NCBI GenBank assembly: GCA_025352825.1
Contig: JANXSG010000084.1
Coordinates: 1 to 34,877 of the forward strand
DNA length: 34,877 bases
From: Chthonomonadaceae bacterium
GTDB lineage: Bacteria; Armatimonadota; Chthonomonadetes; Chthonomonadales; Chthonomonadaceae
Direction of reading: 5' to 3'
Part shown: positions 1-7,526 of the stretch, piece after piece
Numbering within the stretch: the first letter of the stretch is position 1
Layout: each line of letters starts with the position of its first letter
Translations under genes and position numbers: made by a program
The notes under the pieces: model-generated
Database searches by the model: none
What the model saw: the letters and a program-made list of their open reading frames with translations, nothing else
Told to the model about the DNA's origin: nothing

Positions 1-493
1 ATGCTTAGCAAAGAAGTCATCGTGTCTGTGACACCCTGTTGAGTTTTGAGGAGTTCTGTCTGGTTTCGGATACGGAGGTCGTCGTTATCGTGGAATGGCG
101 GGTTGAGCTGATGGCGATTCCCCAGATATGACGAGACCTGCGCCTGTGCCAGAGGCATTGCCGCCTTTGATGGTTAGAGTACATGTATTATCAGCATTCT
201 TCACCAGGCTGTCGTATACTCCTGCCGGAGCCACATAATGCCCGGCTGCCAGTGTGTAGCTAGTTTCGGTTCCATCCTCAGATACAACGACTGCCGGGTT
301 GGTACCCACGATATACGAGAAGTAACTGTGGCTCCATTTAGCTCCAAGAGCGCTGCTTCTGATACTCTGGCTGTTGAAATAGAGCGCCATTTGAAGGCCG
401 CCGCCTTTACCGCCTCATCCGCAGATGGGCTGTGTCAATTGCAAGTTACCCGTCGCCAGATTCATTGCACCTGAGTAGATGGGAACGCCTGCC

Positions 494-633
494 ATCCAAG
501 GCCGCGGCGCACCTGGCGCGGGGGCCAGCGGCGGCGATGCGTTGAGCGTACCTGCACCTGCGGGAGACTCAGTCCCAAGCAGGAGATGCGGTGCTGCAGC
601 GAGTCCTGCGCCAGGTGCGCCGCGGCCTTGGAT
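494..633. repeat. Perfect 26-bp inverted repeat with 88-bp loop
   Basis: Bases 494-519 and 608-633 are exact reverse complements (arms start ATCCAAGGCCGCGG). The 88-bp loop (520-607) lies inside the Ala/Pro-rich linker of the RHS-like fragment. The arms encode IQGRGAPGA and APGAPRPW on the coding strand. The loop can be read without a stop in the same frame in either orientation, so inversion would be tolerated by the protein frame. Confidence 0.9.
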
Positions 634-727
634 AAAAATTCACGTCGACTTTTTTTTTCTTACGCACTCTTGTCGGCAGAGTTTCCTCTTGAATTACAGG
701 GTCAATCGCTGTATCCTGGGATTCGAC

Positions 728-744
728 GGGGGGGGGGGGGGGGG
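728..744. repeat. G17 homopolymer (C17 on the coding strand)
   Basis: Seventeen consecutive G residues on the plus strand lie about 30 bases inside the minus-strand leader that starts at 775, where they encode a Pro run. A tract of this length is prone to slipped-strand changes and to sequencing error. A second, shorter homopolymer (nine A on the coding strand, near 650-658) lies in the same leader. Confidence 0.95.
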
Positions 745-775
745 TAGAATTGCTGTCATCATTTCGGTTTTTCAT

Positions 776-1106
776 ACATGCATCCTTTTCCTGGGCGGTT
801 TGCCCAATAGCCTTTATATAGCTGACTATAACCAGTAATTATTTCACATTCTTCACTCTGCAGTAACTAGTTTCTATACTGTATCCCCTTTAATTCTAAT
901 TGTGAAGCTAAATTTTGAATAATTTATGTAGTATGGTAAAGTATGTGGAAGTAACCCCTGCCTTTGGTTCTGGCTACGCCAGTTTAGATAAGCCCCCCTC
1001 TCCAGTTTTTGGAAGAGGGACTGGGGGTGAGGGAATGATATATAGTTGGATTCGGCAGTATACGGTACTATAGCAGTGTGTAGTTCAATTATAATGGAGA
1101 AGATGC
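776..1106. other. Gene-free stretch with one REP-like copy
   Basis: I see no convincing gene here. It holds the upstream region of the RHS-like fragment, AT-rich sequence, and one copy of the dispersed REP-like repeat at 993-1034. The ribosome binding site of the following dehydrogenase (GGAGAAG) lies at its end. An open frame over 874-1131 on the minus strand has no recognisable content. Confidence 0.6.
993..1034 (+). repeat. REP-like repeat, single copy
   Basis: CCCCTCTCC-AGTTTTT-GGAAGAGGG forms a hairpin followed by a GGGGGTGAGGG tail. It matches the second-arm orientation of the paired repeats at 6386-6569, 16138-16311 and 21132-21313. No inverted partner was found nearby. Confidence 0.8.
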
Positions 1107-1865
1107 ATGAGACTTGCGAATAAAGTGGCATTAATTACAGGAGCTGGAGTGGGTATCGGCAGAGAGACAGCCAGGCTGTTTGCAAAGGAAGGGGCATCAG
1201 TTGCGGTGGTGGATCGGAATGAGTCCACTGGCAAAGAAACTGTAGATATCATCGCTGGTGAGGGTGGTAAAGCTGTCTTTATAAAAGTAGATGTTGCAAA
1301 TTCGAATGAAGTTCAGAGCATGTTCCAATCGTGTATTGAATCTTTTGGGCGGCTGAATATCCTCTTTAATAATGCCGGGATTGTTGCGCAGGGGACGGTT
1401 GAGCAGTCAACAGAAGCAGAGTGGGAAGAGCAAATCGCGACGACGCTCACCAGTGTCTTTCTAGGCTGTAAATACGGAATTCCCCTGCTGCGTGAACAGG
1501 GCGGAGGCGTTATAATCAACATGTCTTCCGTTGCTGGAGTGATGGGGCTTACTAATCGCGCCATCTACTCGGCAGCAAAAGGCGGGGTGGCAGCGCTTAC
1601 AAGAGCCATCGCCTTAGACCATGCACCCGATAAGATTCGCGCCGTCTACCTTACTCCTGCCACGATAGAAACGCCTTCTCTGCTGGATAGAATAAATTCA
1701 TCTCCTGATCCTGTGGCGGCACGAAAAGCCTTCGAAGCCAGACAGCCACTCGGGCGTATCGGCAGGACTGAAGATGTGGCCTACGCTGCACTCTATCTGG
1801 CCTCCGATGAAGCGTCGTTCCTCACCGGATGCAACCTGGCGGTGGATGGAGGAATGGCAGTCTGA
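1107..1865 (+). CDS. SDR-family NAD(P)-dependent oxidoreductase (FabG-like)
   Basis: A 252-residue classical short-chain dehydrogenase, the usual length. The Rossmann cofactor motif TGAGVGIG is at residues 11-18 and NNAG at 88-91. The catalytic Ser is at 140/141 and YxxxK at Tyr154/Lys158. The C-terminal [14 protein letters not shown] is typical of FabG-like members. Asp36 after the second beta strand (VVDR) suggests NAD preference, which is an inference. The substrate cannot be deduced. The start is supported by GGAGAAG just upstream of ATG. Its TGA overlaps the ATG of the prepilin-like gene that follows (TGATG), so the two should be translated together although their functions look unrelated. 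Confidence 0.92.
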   Translation: MRLANKVALITGAGVGIGRETARLFAKEGASVAVVDRNESTGKETVDIIAGEGGKAVFIKVDVANSNEVQSMFQSCIESFGRLNILFNNAGIVAQGTVEQSTEAEWEEQIATTLTSVFLGCKYGIPLLREQGGGVIINMSSVAGVMGLTNRAIYSAAKGGVAALTRAIALDHAPDKIRAVYLTPATIETPSLLDRINSSPDPVAARKAFEARQPLGRIGRTEDVAYAALYLASDEASFLTGCNLAVDGGMAV

Positions 1866-2647
1866 TGACAGCAAACATTAAACCGCAGCACACGGCGAAC
1901 ACCGGCTTTACTCTGATAGAGTTGCTTGTGGTCATCGCGATTATCGGAATTCTGGCGGCGATACTCTTCCCAGTCTTCGCGCAAGCCAGAGAGCAGGGCC
2001 GCAAGACAGCCTGTCTCTCGAATCAACGTCAGATAGGGCTGAGCTTTGCTCTCTATATTCAGGATTACGATTCTGGTTATCCAAACACGAACGACCCTTA
2101 TCTCTGGGTAGGAAAACGATGGCGGTGGCCTCTTATGCCCTATCTTGCAGCCGGGCAGCGAGAAAAATCGGATAACAGTTTCAGTTCTGCTTCTGGGTCC
2201 CCATCAATTCTGCTCTGTCCATCGGATACACTTTCCGGGACAGGGTTTGATGCCACGTCCTATGGCTATTCAGCGGCGTTCTATCACACGCCAGATCAGT
2301 TGGACGCTATGCGGATAGGTAACCTGAGGCTCGCACTGAACAAACCCGGCCCAGGGTTAGCCTGCGCCACTCAGACAGAGGCATCGATCGACTATCCTGC
2401 ACAGAAAGTTCTTGCAGCAGAGTGGTACAACAGCCACCAGTTTGAATCGGGCGGGAAGATCGGCTATTGGGGGCATCTCTCCGGAAGTTCTGATCCGGGA
2501 GTAGATAGATGGCAGGGCGCGAGAATATATGTCATGCCGGATGGCCATGCGAAGTTTCTTCATGCACGCCAGATTCATCCCTCTGCGGAAGACTGCCCTG
2601 ATATTCATCTCACACGATCAGGATTATCTGGTAAGGATTTCGACTAG
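1865..2647 (+). CDS. Prepilin-type N-terminal cleavage/methylation protein
   Basis: This 260-residue protein has the type IV prepilin/pseudopilin leader: G followed by [13 protein letters not shown] with Glu at position +5 of the mature form. The conserved FPVFAQARE and [10 protein letters not shown] follow and then a soluble C-terminal domain. Near the C-terminus MPDGHAKF matches the (H)xDGH motif of DUF1559-like proteins abundant in Armatimonadota and Planctomycetes. I chose the ATG at 1865, which overlaps the preceding stop, over an upstream ATG at 1829 because it leaves the expected short polar leader before the Gly cleavage site. It is probably processed by a prepilin peptidase and sits in the envelope as a pilin-like subunit; no partner system is adjacent. 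Confidence 0.88.
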   Translation: MTANIKPQHTANTGFTLIELLVVIAIIGILAAILFPVFAQAREQGRKTACLSNQRQIGLSFALYIQDYDSGYPNTNDPYLWVGKRWRWPLMPYLAAGQREKSDNSFSSASGSPSILLCPSDTLSGTGFDATSYGYSAAFYHTPDQLDAMRIGNLRLALNKPGPGLACATQTEASIDYPAQKVLAAEWYNSHQFESGGKIGYWGHLSGSSDPGVDRWQGARIYVMPDGHAKFLHARQIHPSAEDCPDIHLTRSGLSGKDFD

Positions 2648-2720
2648 CCACCCCACGTTTGCATGTTTCATATGCTATTCAAATTTCTACCAATCCATTA
2701 CATGCAGGCTTAGCATTGGG

Positions 2721-2726
2721 TACAAT
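2721..2726 (+). promoter_or_regulatory. Possible -10 element placing panD on a near-leaderless mRNA
   Basis: TACAAT ends nine bases before the panD ATG at 2735, and no Shine-Dalgarno sequence lies between them. If this is the -10 box, transcription would begin at or within a base or two of the start codon. The -35 region is poor. Confidence 0.35.
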
Positions 2727-2734
2727 AGCATACT

Positions 2735-3082
2735 ATGAGATTACTTAACATGCTGAAAAGCAAAATTCATCGTGCTACTGTCACCCAGGCAGATATCGAT
2801 TATATCGGAAGTATTGCGATCGACCCGGAACTGATCGAACGCGCCAATTTGATTCCCAACGAACTTGTTCATGTCTGGAATGTGGATAACGGCGAGCGAT
2901 TTGAGACCTATGTGATCGGCGCTGCTGCAGGTTCTGGCGAGATTATCGTGAATGGGGCTGCTGCGCACCGGGTGAAAGTGGGGCACCGCGTTATAATATC
3001 CGCATTTTGCCTGACAGACGAACCGATTACACCAAAAGCGATACTAGTAGATGAAAACAATCGATATGTACGGGATTTATGA
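2735..3082 (+). CDS. panD: Aspartate 1-decarboxylase, pyruvoyl-dependent
   Basis: PanD converts L-aspartate to beta-alanine for pantothenate and coenzyme A synthesis in the cytoplasm. The 115-residue product is full length. It has the self-processing site YIGS (Gly25-Ser26), where cleavage makes the Ser-derived pyruvoyl group. It also has the family motifs MLKSKIHRATVT, NGERFETYVI and NGAAAHRVKVGHRVIISAF. The ATG at 2735 puts Gly-Ser one residue from the E. coli position (24/25), so I prefer it to the ATG at 2750. No ribosome binding site precedes either start. No other pantothenate gene is nearby, so it appears to be transcribed alone or with the following phosphatase gene. Confidence 0.96.
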   Translation: MRLLNMLKSKIHRATVTQADIDYIGSIAIDPELIERANLIPNELVHVWNVDNGERFETYVIGAAAGSGEIIVNGAAAHRVKVGHRVIISAFCLTDEPITPKAILVDENNRYVRDL

Positions 3083-3140
3083 AAGTCAGTACATTTCACC
3101 GAGTAGTTTATATCAATGAAACTTTATGGGATAACATCGT

Positions 3141-3890
3141 TTGATCTATGCAATCGGTGATATTCATGGCCAAGTAGCTATGCTGCGTGAGATGCTCGTA
3201 GTGCTGAGCAGTCTGCCTCTGGGAAGTGATGATCAGCTTGTCTTTCTTGGGGACTATATTGATCGGGGAGAGGATTCCCGAGGAGTTATCAAAACTCTGC
3301 TTGCGCTGAAGTGTACTCGCCCAAATACAGTCTTTCTGCGGGGCAATCACGAACAACTCATGCTGGATGCACTTGCAATCGCATCGGCGCAGGACACGGA
3401 TGATCCAGCAATATTCAATGAGGAGACCATGTTGTGGGCGGCAAACGGAGGGCGCGAGACCCTGGCTTCTTACGATATTCCATACACTCCAGACGCGATG
3501 AAAGATTGGTGGATGCATATTCCAGAAGAGCATCTGCAGTTTATCGGCGCAACAACTTTAGAATATATTACACCCAGATATCACTTTGTCCATGCAGGCC
3601 TTCTTCCTCCCGGAAGACGATGGAGATCCACTGGCACCGATATCGAACCCAGACTATGGATTCGTGAACTCTTTATCAATAGCCGTGCTCGTTTTGGAGG
3701 CCGTATCGTCGTTTTTGGCCACACTCCCCAGCTTTCAGGAACTCCACTCGTACACAATAACAAAATTGGTATTGATACAGGCGCTGTCTTTGGGGGCACA
3801 CTCACAGCTATCGAAGTCGATCCCAAAAGTACGGGAAGACATCTTCCAACGCACCGATTCCTTCATATTCCATATTCACTTTCAATATAA
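3141..3890 (+). CDS. PPP-family metallophosphoesterase (PrpA/ApaH-like serine/threonine phosphatase)
   Basis: A 249-residue protein with the three signature blocks of PPP-type dinuclear metal phosphatases: GDIHG (residues 6-10), GDYIDRG (37-43) and RGNHE (67-71). Later metal-binding histidines lie in FVHAG and VFGHTP. Such bacterial enzymes dephosphorylate phosphoproteins or split dinucleoside polyphosphates; the exact substrate is not decidable here. The start is a TTG at 3141. An in-frame TAA lies three codons upstream and no ATG or GTG comes before GDIHG, so the TTG is close to forced, with a weak GGG about ten bases upstream. It lies 58 bp after panD on the same strand. Confidence 0.9.
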   Translation: MIYAIGDIHGQVAMLREMLVVLSSLPLGSDDQLVFLGDYIDRGEDSRGVIKTLLALKCTRPNTVFLRGNHEQLMLDALAIASAQDTDDPAIFNEETMLWAANGGRETLASYDIPYTPDAMKDWWMHIPEEHLQFIGATTLEYITPRYHFVHAGLLPPGRRWRSTGTDIEPRLWIRELFINSRARFGGRIVVFGHTPQLSGTPLVHNNKIGIDTGAVFGGTLTAIEVDPKSTGRHLPTHRFLHIPYSLSI

Positions 3891-3972
3891 TTTTAACTGT
3901 ATAGCCTCTTGCAAAAATCTCAAAATAATCTAATTTTTGGAATGTAACGAAAATGGAAACGGAAGGAGGAAA

Positions 3973-4045
<73 letters not shown>

Positions 4046-4064
4046 ACACTACAAGAAGTTTGTA

Positions 4065-4094
4065 ATTATACAATGCCAGTACTCCATTTGTCAA
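4065..4094 (-). promoter_or_regulatory. Sigma-70 promoter of tRNA-Phe
   Basis: On the minus strand TTGACA (4094-4089) and TATAAT (4070-4065) are separated by 18 bp, and the tRNA begins 20 bases after the -10 box. Both boxes match the consensus completely, fitting a stable RNA gene. Confidence 0.88.
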
Positions 4095-4135
4095 GGAAGA
4101 ATCCTGATCTTAAAGATCACCAGAGATAATTGGTA

Positions 4136-4172
4136 GTTCACTGAAATTGGTAGGAAGCCAATCTCAGTGAAC
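4136..4172 (-). terminator. Strong hairpin after the beta-lactamase-like gene
   Basis: GTTCACTGAAATTGG pairs with CCAATCTCAGTGAAC with one mismatch, around a 7-base loop. It begins 7 bases after the stop codon of the hydrolase gene, as expected for a 3' hairpin. There is no T run, so it may slow or protect the transcript rather than act as a classical intrinsic terminator. Confidence 0.45.
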
Positions 4173-4178
4173 GAAGGA

Positions 4179-5588
4179 CTACTCAGGCTGCAACAATATA
4201 CCGGATATTTTCCCATCCTTATTCAGAAAATAGCTCACGGATAAGGTTTGATTTGCGCACACTGCCCGATAGCGATGCGTAGTCCCTTTGTTTTCACCAA
4301 TTTTAAGTTCTATCAGAATGAACGATTTCAAAGCACCCAGCATTTCCAGTTTGCCTTTGGATTCCTTGATTTTTGGTATCAGATCCTTAATGGCTTCTGA
4401 TGTAAACAGATCTTCATCGACTTTGCCCAGATAGGCATCTGTAAAAACAGATTTTAATCGCTCTGTCGTTTTGAGATTCTTATCTTCGATTGCCTTATCT
4501 GGATCACCCTTTTTTTCCTCCAAGATAAGTAGTGGTAGGTAAGTTCCAGCAATAGCTCTCGAAATGAGGCCTGGATCCATCGAAGAGCGGTTCGTAAGCA
4601 CGATAACTGTGAGTTTATCTACAACATATCGATCGATAATTGTGCTGAATGCAGCCGTGCCACCTCCGTGGGATACTATTTTATGACCTCGATCTACTTT
4701 AATTCCCCAGCCAAATCCGTACCCGCTCTTCTTGCCGTCATTCAGTTTTGAAGAAGTCCACATCTGTTCAAGACTGGAAGATGTGAGAAGTTTGTTTGTA
4801 TAGAGCGCAGCATCCCATTTTGCTAAATCCAACACGTTGGAAACCAGAAATCCCGCTCCACCTGCTGCAGTTGGCTGCAGAGGCGGGGCGTTCAGAAATT
4901 TTCCGCCCCACATATAGCCACTGGCACGGTTCGGAATGACAATAGATGGATCGCCTGTTCGAGTTGCATCCATAGCCAGCGGGTTGAAGATTCGTCCTTC
5001 AAGGAAGGATTCGAGAGATTTCCCGCTCTCTTTCTCCACGATCATTCCCAGAAGATAGTAGTTCGTGTTGCTGTAGACCCATTTTGTTCCGGGAGTAAAA
5101 TCCAGCGGGAGATCAGAAACCATTTTTACGATCTCCTCTTTGGTATGCTCGATCCGGGCTAGCTTTACAAAATCACCGATATTTGTGTAACTCCGGATGC
5201 CTGAAGTATGGTTAAGAAGATTTTTTACAGAGATATCTTTCCAGGTCTCGGGTAATCCGGCCAAATGCTTGGAGATTTTATCATCAAGCCCGATCTTACC
5301 CTCTTCCACAAGCATCATGATAGCTGTCGCGGTGAACTGCTTGGTCATGGAGCCGATTTCATATACGGTTTTATCTGTAGCAGGAACAGATAGCTCCAGA
5401 CTTGCAAGCCCATAACCTCGAGCTAACAACACTTTACCATCCTTAACGACTGCTATAGATACCCCTGGAATATGTAACGAGACCATCTTACCCTTAACCA
5501 GTTCGTCTATTTTATCTGCTCGTGCCCCTGCAAGTAGAGTGCAAAGAAACCATAGGATGAAAACTGCTTGATCACCTTTTTTTAACAT
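4179..5588 (-). CDS. Secreted class C beta-lactamase-like serine hydrolase
   Basis: A 469-residue member of the beta-lactamase/DD-peptidase/esterase family (PF00144 type). An N-terminal signal peptide (hydrophobic about residues 8-24, ending GARA) predicts export. The catalytic Ser-Lys is in SMTK (80-83), the Tyr motif is YSN (172-174) and the third motif is HGG (307-309). The C-terminal 110 residues form a separate domain I do not recognise. Homologues include peptidases and esterases as well as AmpC enzymes, so resistance should not be assumed. The ATG at 5588 has GAGGAGCGG just upstream. It is monocistronic, with a hairpin after the stop and gene-free sequence upstream. Confidence 0.9.
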   Translation of the reverse strand: MLKKGDQAVFILWFLCTLLAGARADKIDELVKGKMVSLHIPGVSIAVVKDGKVLLARGYGLASLELSVPATDKTVYEIGSMTKQFTATAIMMLVEEGKIGLDDKISKHLAGLPETWKDISVKNLLNHTSGIRSYTNIGDFVKLARIEHTKEEIVKMVSDLPLDFTPGTKWVYSNTNYYLLGMIVEKESGKSLESFLEGRIFNPLAMDATRTGDPSIVIPNRASGYMWGGKFLNAPPLQPTAAGGAGFLVSNVLDLAKWDAALYTNKLLTSSSLEQMWTSSKLNDGKKSGYGFGWGIKVDRGHKIVSHGGGTAAFSTIIDRYVVDKLTVIVLTNRSSMDPGLISRAIAGTYLPLLILEEKKGDPDKAIEDKNLKTTERLKSVFTDAYLGKVDEDLFTSEAIKDLIPKIKESKGKLEMLGALKSFILIELKIGENKGTTHRYRAVCANQTLSVSYFLNKDGKISGILLQPE

Positions 5589-5838
5589 TACCGCTCCTCT
5601 TCGTTGATTGTTGTGTGGATATTTATTTCAAACCTACCTACGAAACTCTTATTGTTAAGGTTTCATCTTCACTGGGAGACGAACATAATATTGTATGCTA
5701 AGCAATCTGGAGCTAATTTCTTTATTGCTGAAACTAAATCACTAGAATCGGTGTTTACATCTATGATATCATTCATCAAAGCAATTAAAATACATTACGA
5801 TACGATGTTGAATTTGGTCGAAAGGTAAACAGGGAGAG

Positions 5839-6378
5839 ATGGCAAACCCTATTAGCAAAAGCAATAGTTCTGTTATTCAGACTGGAGGTATAGTATGTCC
5901 GGGATGTGGTGGTGAAAATGCCTCCGATGCAGTGTTTTGCGAACACGCACCCTGCCATAAAGCGCTCGGGAATTTTAAATATGTCCAGGAAGAGCTCCTA
6001 GCACGTACACGGTGGCATGAAACCATTGCGGAAAAAGCAACAGAATTTATTGGAAAACCACATTTTCTGGTTGTCCATATCCTGTGGTTTATTTTGTGGG
6101 TGATGGTAAATAGCGGAGTAGCCGTGATGGCCTGGCGGTTTGATACTTACCCTTTTGCTCTGCTTGGGATTATTCTTACCGCAGAAGCGATCTTTATAAC
6201 AGGCTTTTTGCTGATCAGCCAGAACAGGCAAAATGCTCATGCGGATAAACGAGCGGAACTCGATTATGAGGTAAATGTCCGCACGTATCGTGAGATTTCA
6301 GAGATAGATGCCAAGATGGAGTTATTGATAGAACGTTTGGAGCGCCTCGAATCAGCAATTACTAACTCAAAGTCTTGA
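5839..6378 (+). CDS. DUF1003 membrane protein with N-terminal zinc ribbon
   Basis: This 179-residue protein begins with a short Cys cluster (CPGCGG at about 20, then CEHAPC) that looks like a zinc ribbon. A DUF1003 domain follows with two hydrophobic helices near residues 78-97 and 104-126 and the family-typical RQNAHADKRAELDYEVN stretch. It ends in a charged amphipathic tail (EISEIDAKMELLIERLERLES) with coiled-coil character. DUF1003 proteins are inner-membrane proteins of unknown role. The ribosome binding site AGGGAGAG supports the ATG at 5839. It is followed directly by a REP-like pair. Confidence 0.88.
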   Translation: MANPISKSNSSVIQTGGIVCPGCGGENASDAVFCEHAPCHKALGNFKYVQEELLARTRWHETIAEKATEFIGKPHFLVVHILWFILWVMVNSGVAVMAWRFDTYPFALLGIILTAEAIFITGFLLISQNRQNAHADKRAELDYEVNVRTYREISEIDAKMELLIERLERLESAITNSKS

Positions 6379-6385
6379 AGTAAAG

Positions 6386-6569
6386 CCCTCATCCCCCAAC
6401 CCCTTCTCCCAAAAGCAGGAGAAGGGGAGCCCAATATCGTTAGTTACCAGTCTCCCACTTCGTGGGATTTGTGATTTGATTAAGATCAAAGATCTATATA
6501 ATATTGATAAACCCATATCATAGTCACCCCCTCTCCTGTTTTCGGGAGAGGGGGACGGGGGGTGAGGGC
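6386..6569. repeat. REP-like inverted pair
   Basis: Two REP-like units in opposite orientation. Unit 1 (about 6386-6430) has CTTCTCCC-AAAAG-CAGGAGAAGGGG, unit 2 (about 6526-6569) has CCCCTCTCCTG-TTTTC-GGGAGAGGGG with a GGGGTGAGGG tail. The conserved CAGGAG and CTCCTG cores are 111 bp apart. The pair lies directly after the DUF1003 stop codon. Confidence 0.88.
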
Positions 6570-6647
6570 TCAAATATGCGTATGTATCCGACTTTTGTAA
6601 TTACCTCTACTGATAGGAAGATAAATGATTTAACTGAAATCAGACTT

Positions 6648-7526
6648 CTAAGATAATTCTTGCATCTGTTCTGCCATCTGTTCGATTTCTGAGAAACGCC
6701 TTTCTATGAGAAGCCTTCCGTATTGTGTTAGGCCTTGAGTAATCAATTTACGCCATGCTGCCCATGGATCAGCGATCCGCCAACACTTAACCTGTGCACT
6801 TATCAAAGCACGCTCAGCTCTCACAAAAGCAACTCGTGTGGTATCGTTCCATAATAGCATAGATTGAGCGAGAGAAGCCAAGCGTGAAATAATAAGATCG
6901 GCGTACTGTTTACCTAGTTCTGGAGATGAGCCTCGTTCGATCATATCAGTAGCGCCATACTCTGGGTCCTGCCGAATCCTGTCTATCGCAACTAGTTCAG
7001 GATGAAGGAACCATAGAAGGGAAGTCTCCCCAATGCCAGCGTGGTCGCCAAGGTAGCCAGCGTCGTGAGCTAGCCAGTACTCTGGAGTCCCAAGTACGGG
7101 AATCTGGAGCCTTTCTGTCATTCTCGCACCAACTTCGCGCACTACAATCTGTTGATTATGCCCGTAATGCCCGGTAAGTATGATGATGGCTTTAAATCCC
7201 TGGCGGTGAAACTCATAACAGAGCTGTTCCAGCCAGGGTCGAAGTAGTGTATTCTCCCAGGCAAGTTCAGGCTCCATCACTACAGTAGCAGGCTTATCAA
7301 GCCCGCCCATTCCACCATAAACGGCGGGATGCACCACACCACCGCCAGCCAGCTTTGCCGCGCGAACACATAATTCATGCGCTTTCAGTGAATCGAGTCC
7401 GAGAGCGTTGTGCTCGCCATGCCATTCCACCGTACCAAGGGGAAGAAACACAACAGGCAGCGCATCTACTGCTTCACGAAACTCTGTTGGCAGCATGCGC
7501 TCCCACTGGGCTGTATCAATATTCAT
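6648..7526 (-). CDS. Creatininase-family amidohydrolase
   Basis: A 292-residue protein of the creatininase/MftE superfamily of metal-dependent amidohydrolases. Likely metal ligands are Glu34, His36 and Asp45 in GTVEWHGEHNALGLD, His120 in TGHYGHN, and Glu167 in GDHAGIGETS. Members cleave creatinine or other cyclic and linear amides, or process peptides, so the substrate is open. Its ATG overlaps the TGA of the nitrilase gene upstream (ATGA, 7523-7526), so the two are translationally coupled and probably act on the same amide or carbamoyl pathway, which is an inference. It is the last gene of the transcription unit. Confidence 0.88.
   Translation of the reverse strand: MNIDTAQWERMLPTEFREAVDALPVVFLPLGTVEWHGEHNALGLDSLKAHELCVRAAKLAGGGVVHPAVYGGMGGLDKPATVVMEPELAWENTLLRPWLEQLCYEFHRQGFKAIIILTGHYGHNQQIVVREVGARMTERLQIPVLGTPEYWLAHDAGYLGDHAGIGETSLLWFLHPELVAIDRIRQDPEYGATDMIERGSSPELGKQYADLIISRLASLAQSMLLWNDTTRVAFVRAERALISAQVKCWRIADPWAAWRKLITQGLTQYGRLLIERRFSEIEQMAEQMQELS

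Larger units (their letters stand above)
85..775 (-). pseudogene. RHS/YD-repeat-type surface protein, 5' fragment, disrupted
   Basis: Read on the minus strand, this region encodes the start of an RHS-like protein but not in one frame. A leader with ATG at 775 encodes an acidic, Thr/Pro-rich stretch, a Pro run made by a 17-base C tract, and a KKKK segment. A shift of frame is then needed to enter an Ala/Pro/Gly-rich linker (about 640-500) and the conserved block NLATGNLQLTQPICG. A TGA follows where related proteins usually have Trp (GGWGGKGGG), and the frame then continues through LYFNSQS, WSHSYFSYI and VVVSEDGTETSYTL to a stop at 85. The YD repeats and C-terminal core are missing. The block resembles the DUF6531-type N-terminal region of RHS proteins (from memory). 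I read it as a decayed fragment; an assembly problem in a repetitive gene is the alternative. Confidence 0.6.

Noticed and set aside
479-838. Open frame of 119 codons on the plus strand across the inverted repeat and G17 tract
   Set aside because: It is the opposite strand of the RHS-like fragment; its Ala/Pro-rich content comes from the inverted repeat and the homopolymers.
5604-5828. Open frame of 74 codons on the plus strand before the DUF1003 gene
   Set aside because: No ribosome binding site, no recognisable content, and it lies in the AT-rich upstream region of two divergent genes.
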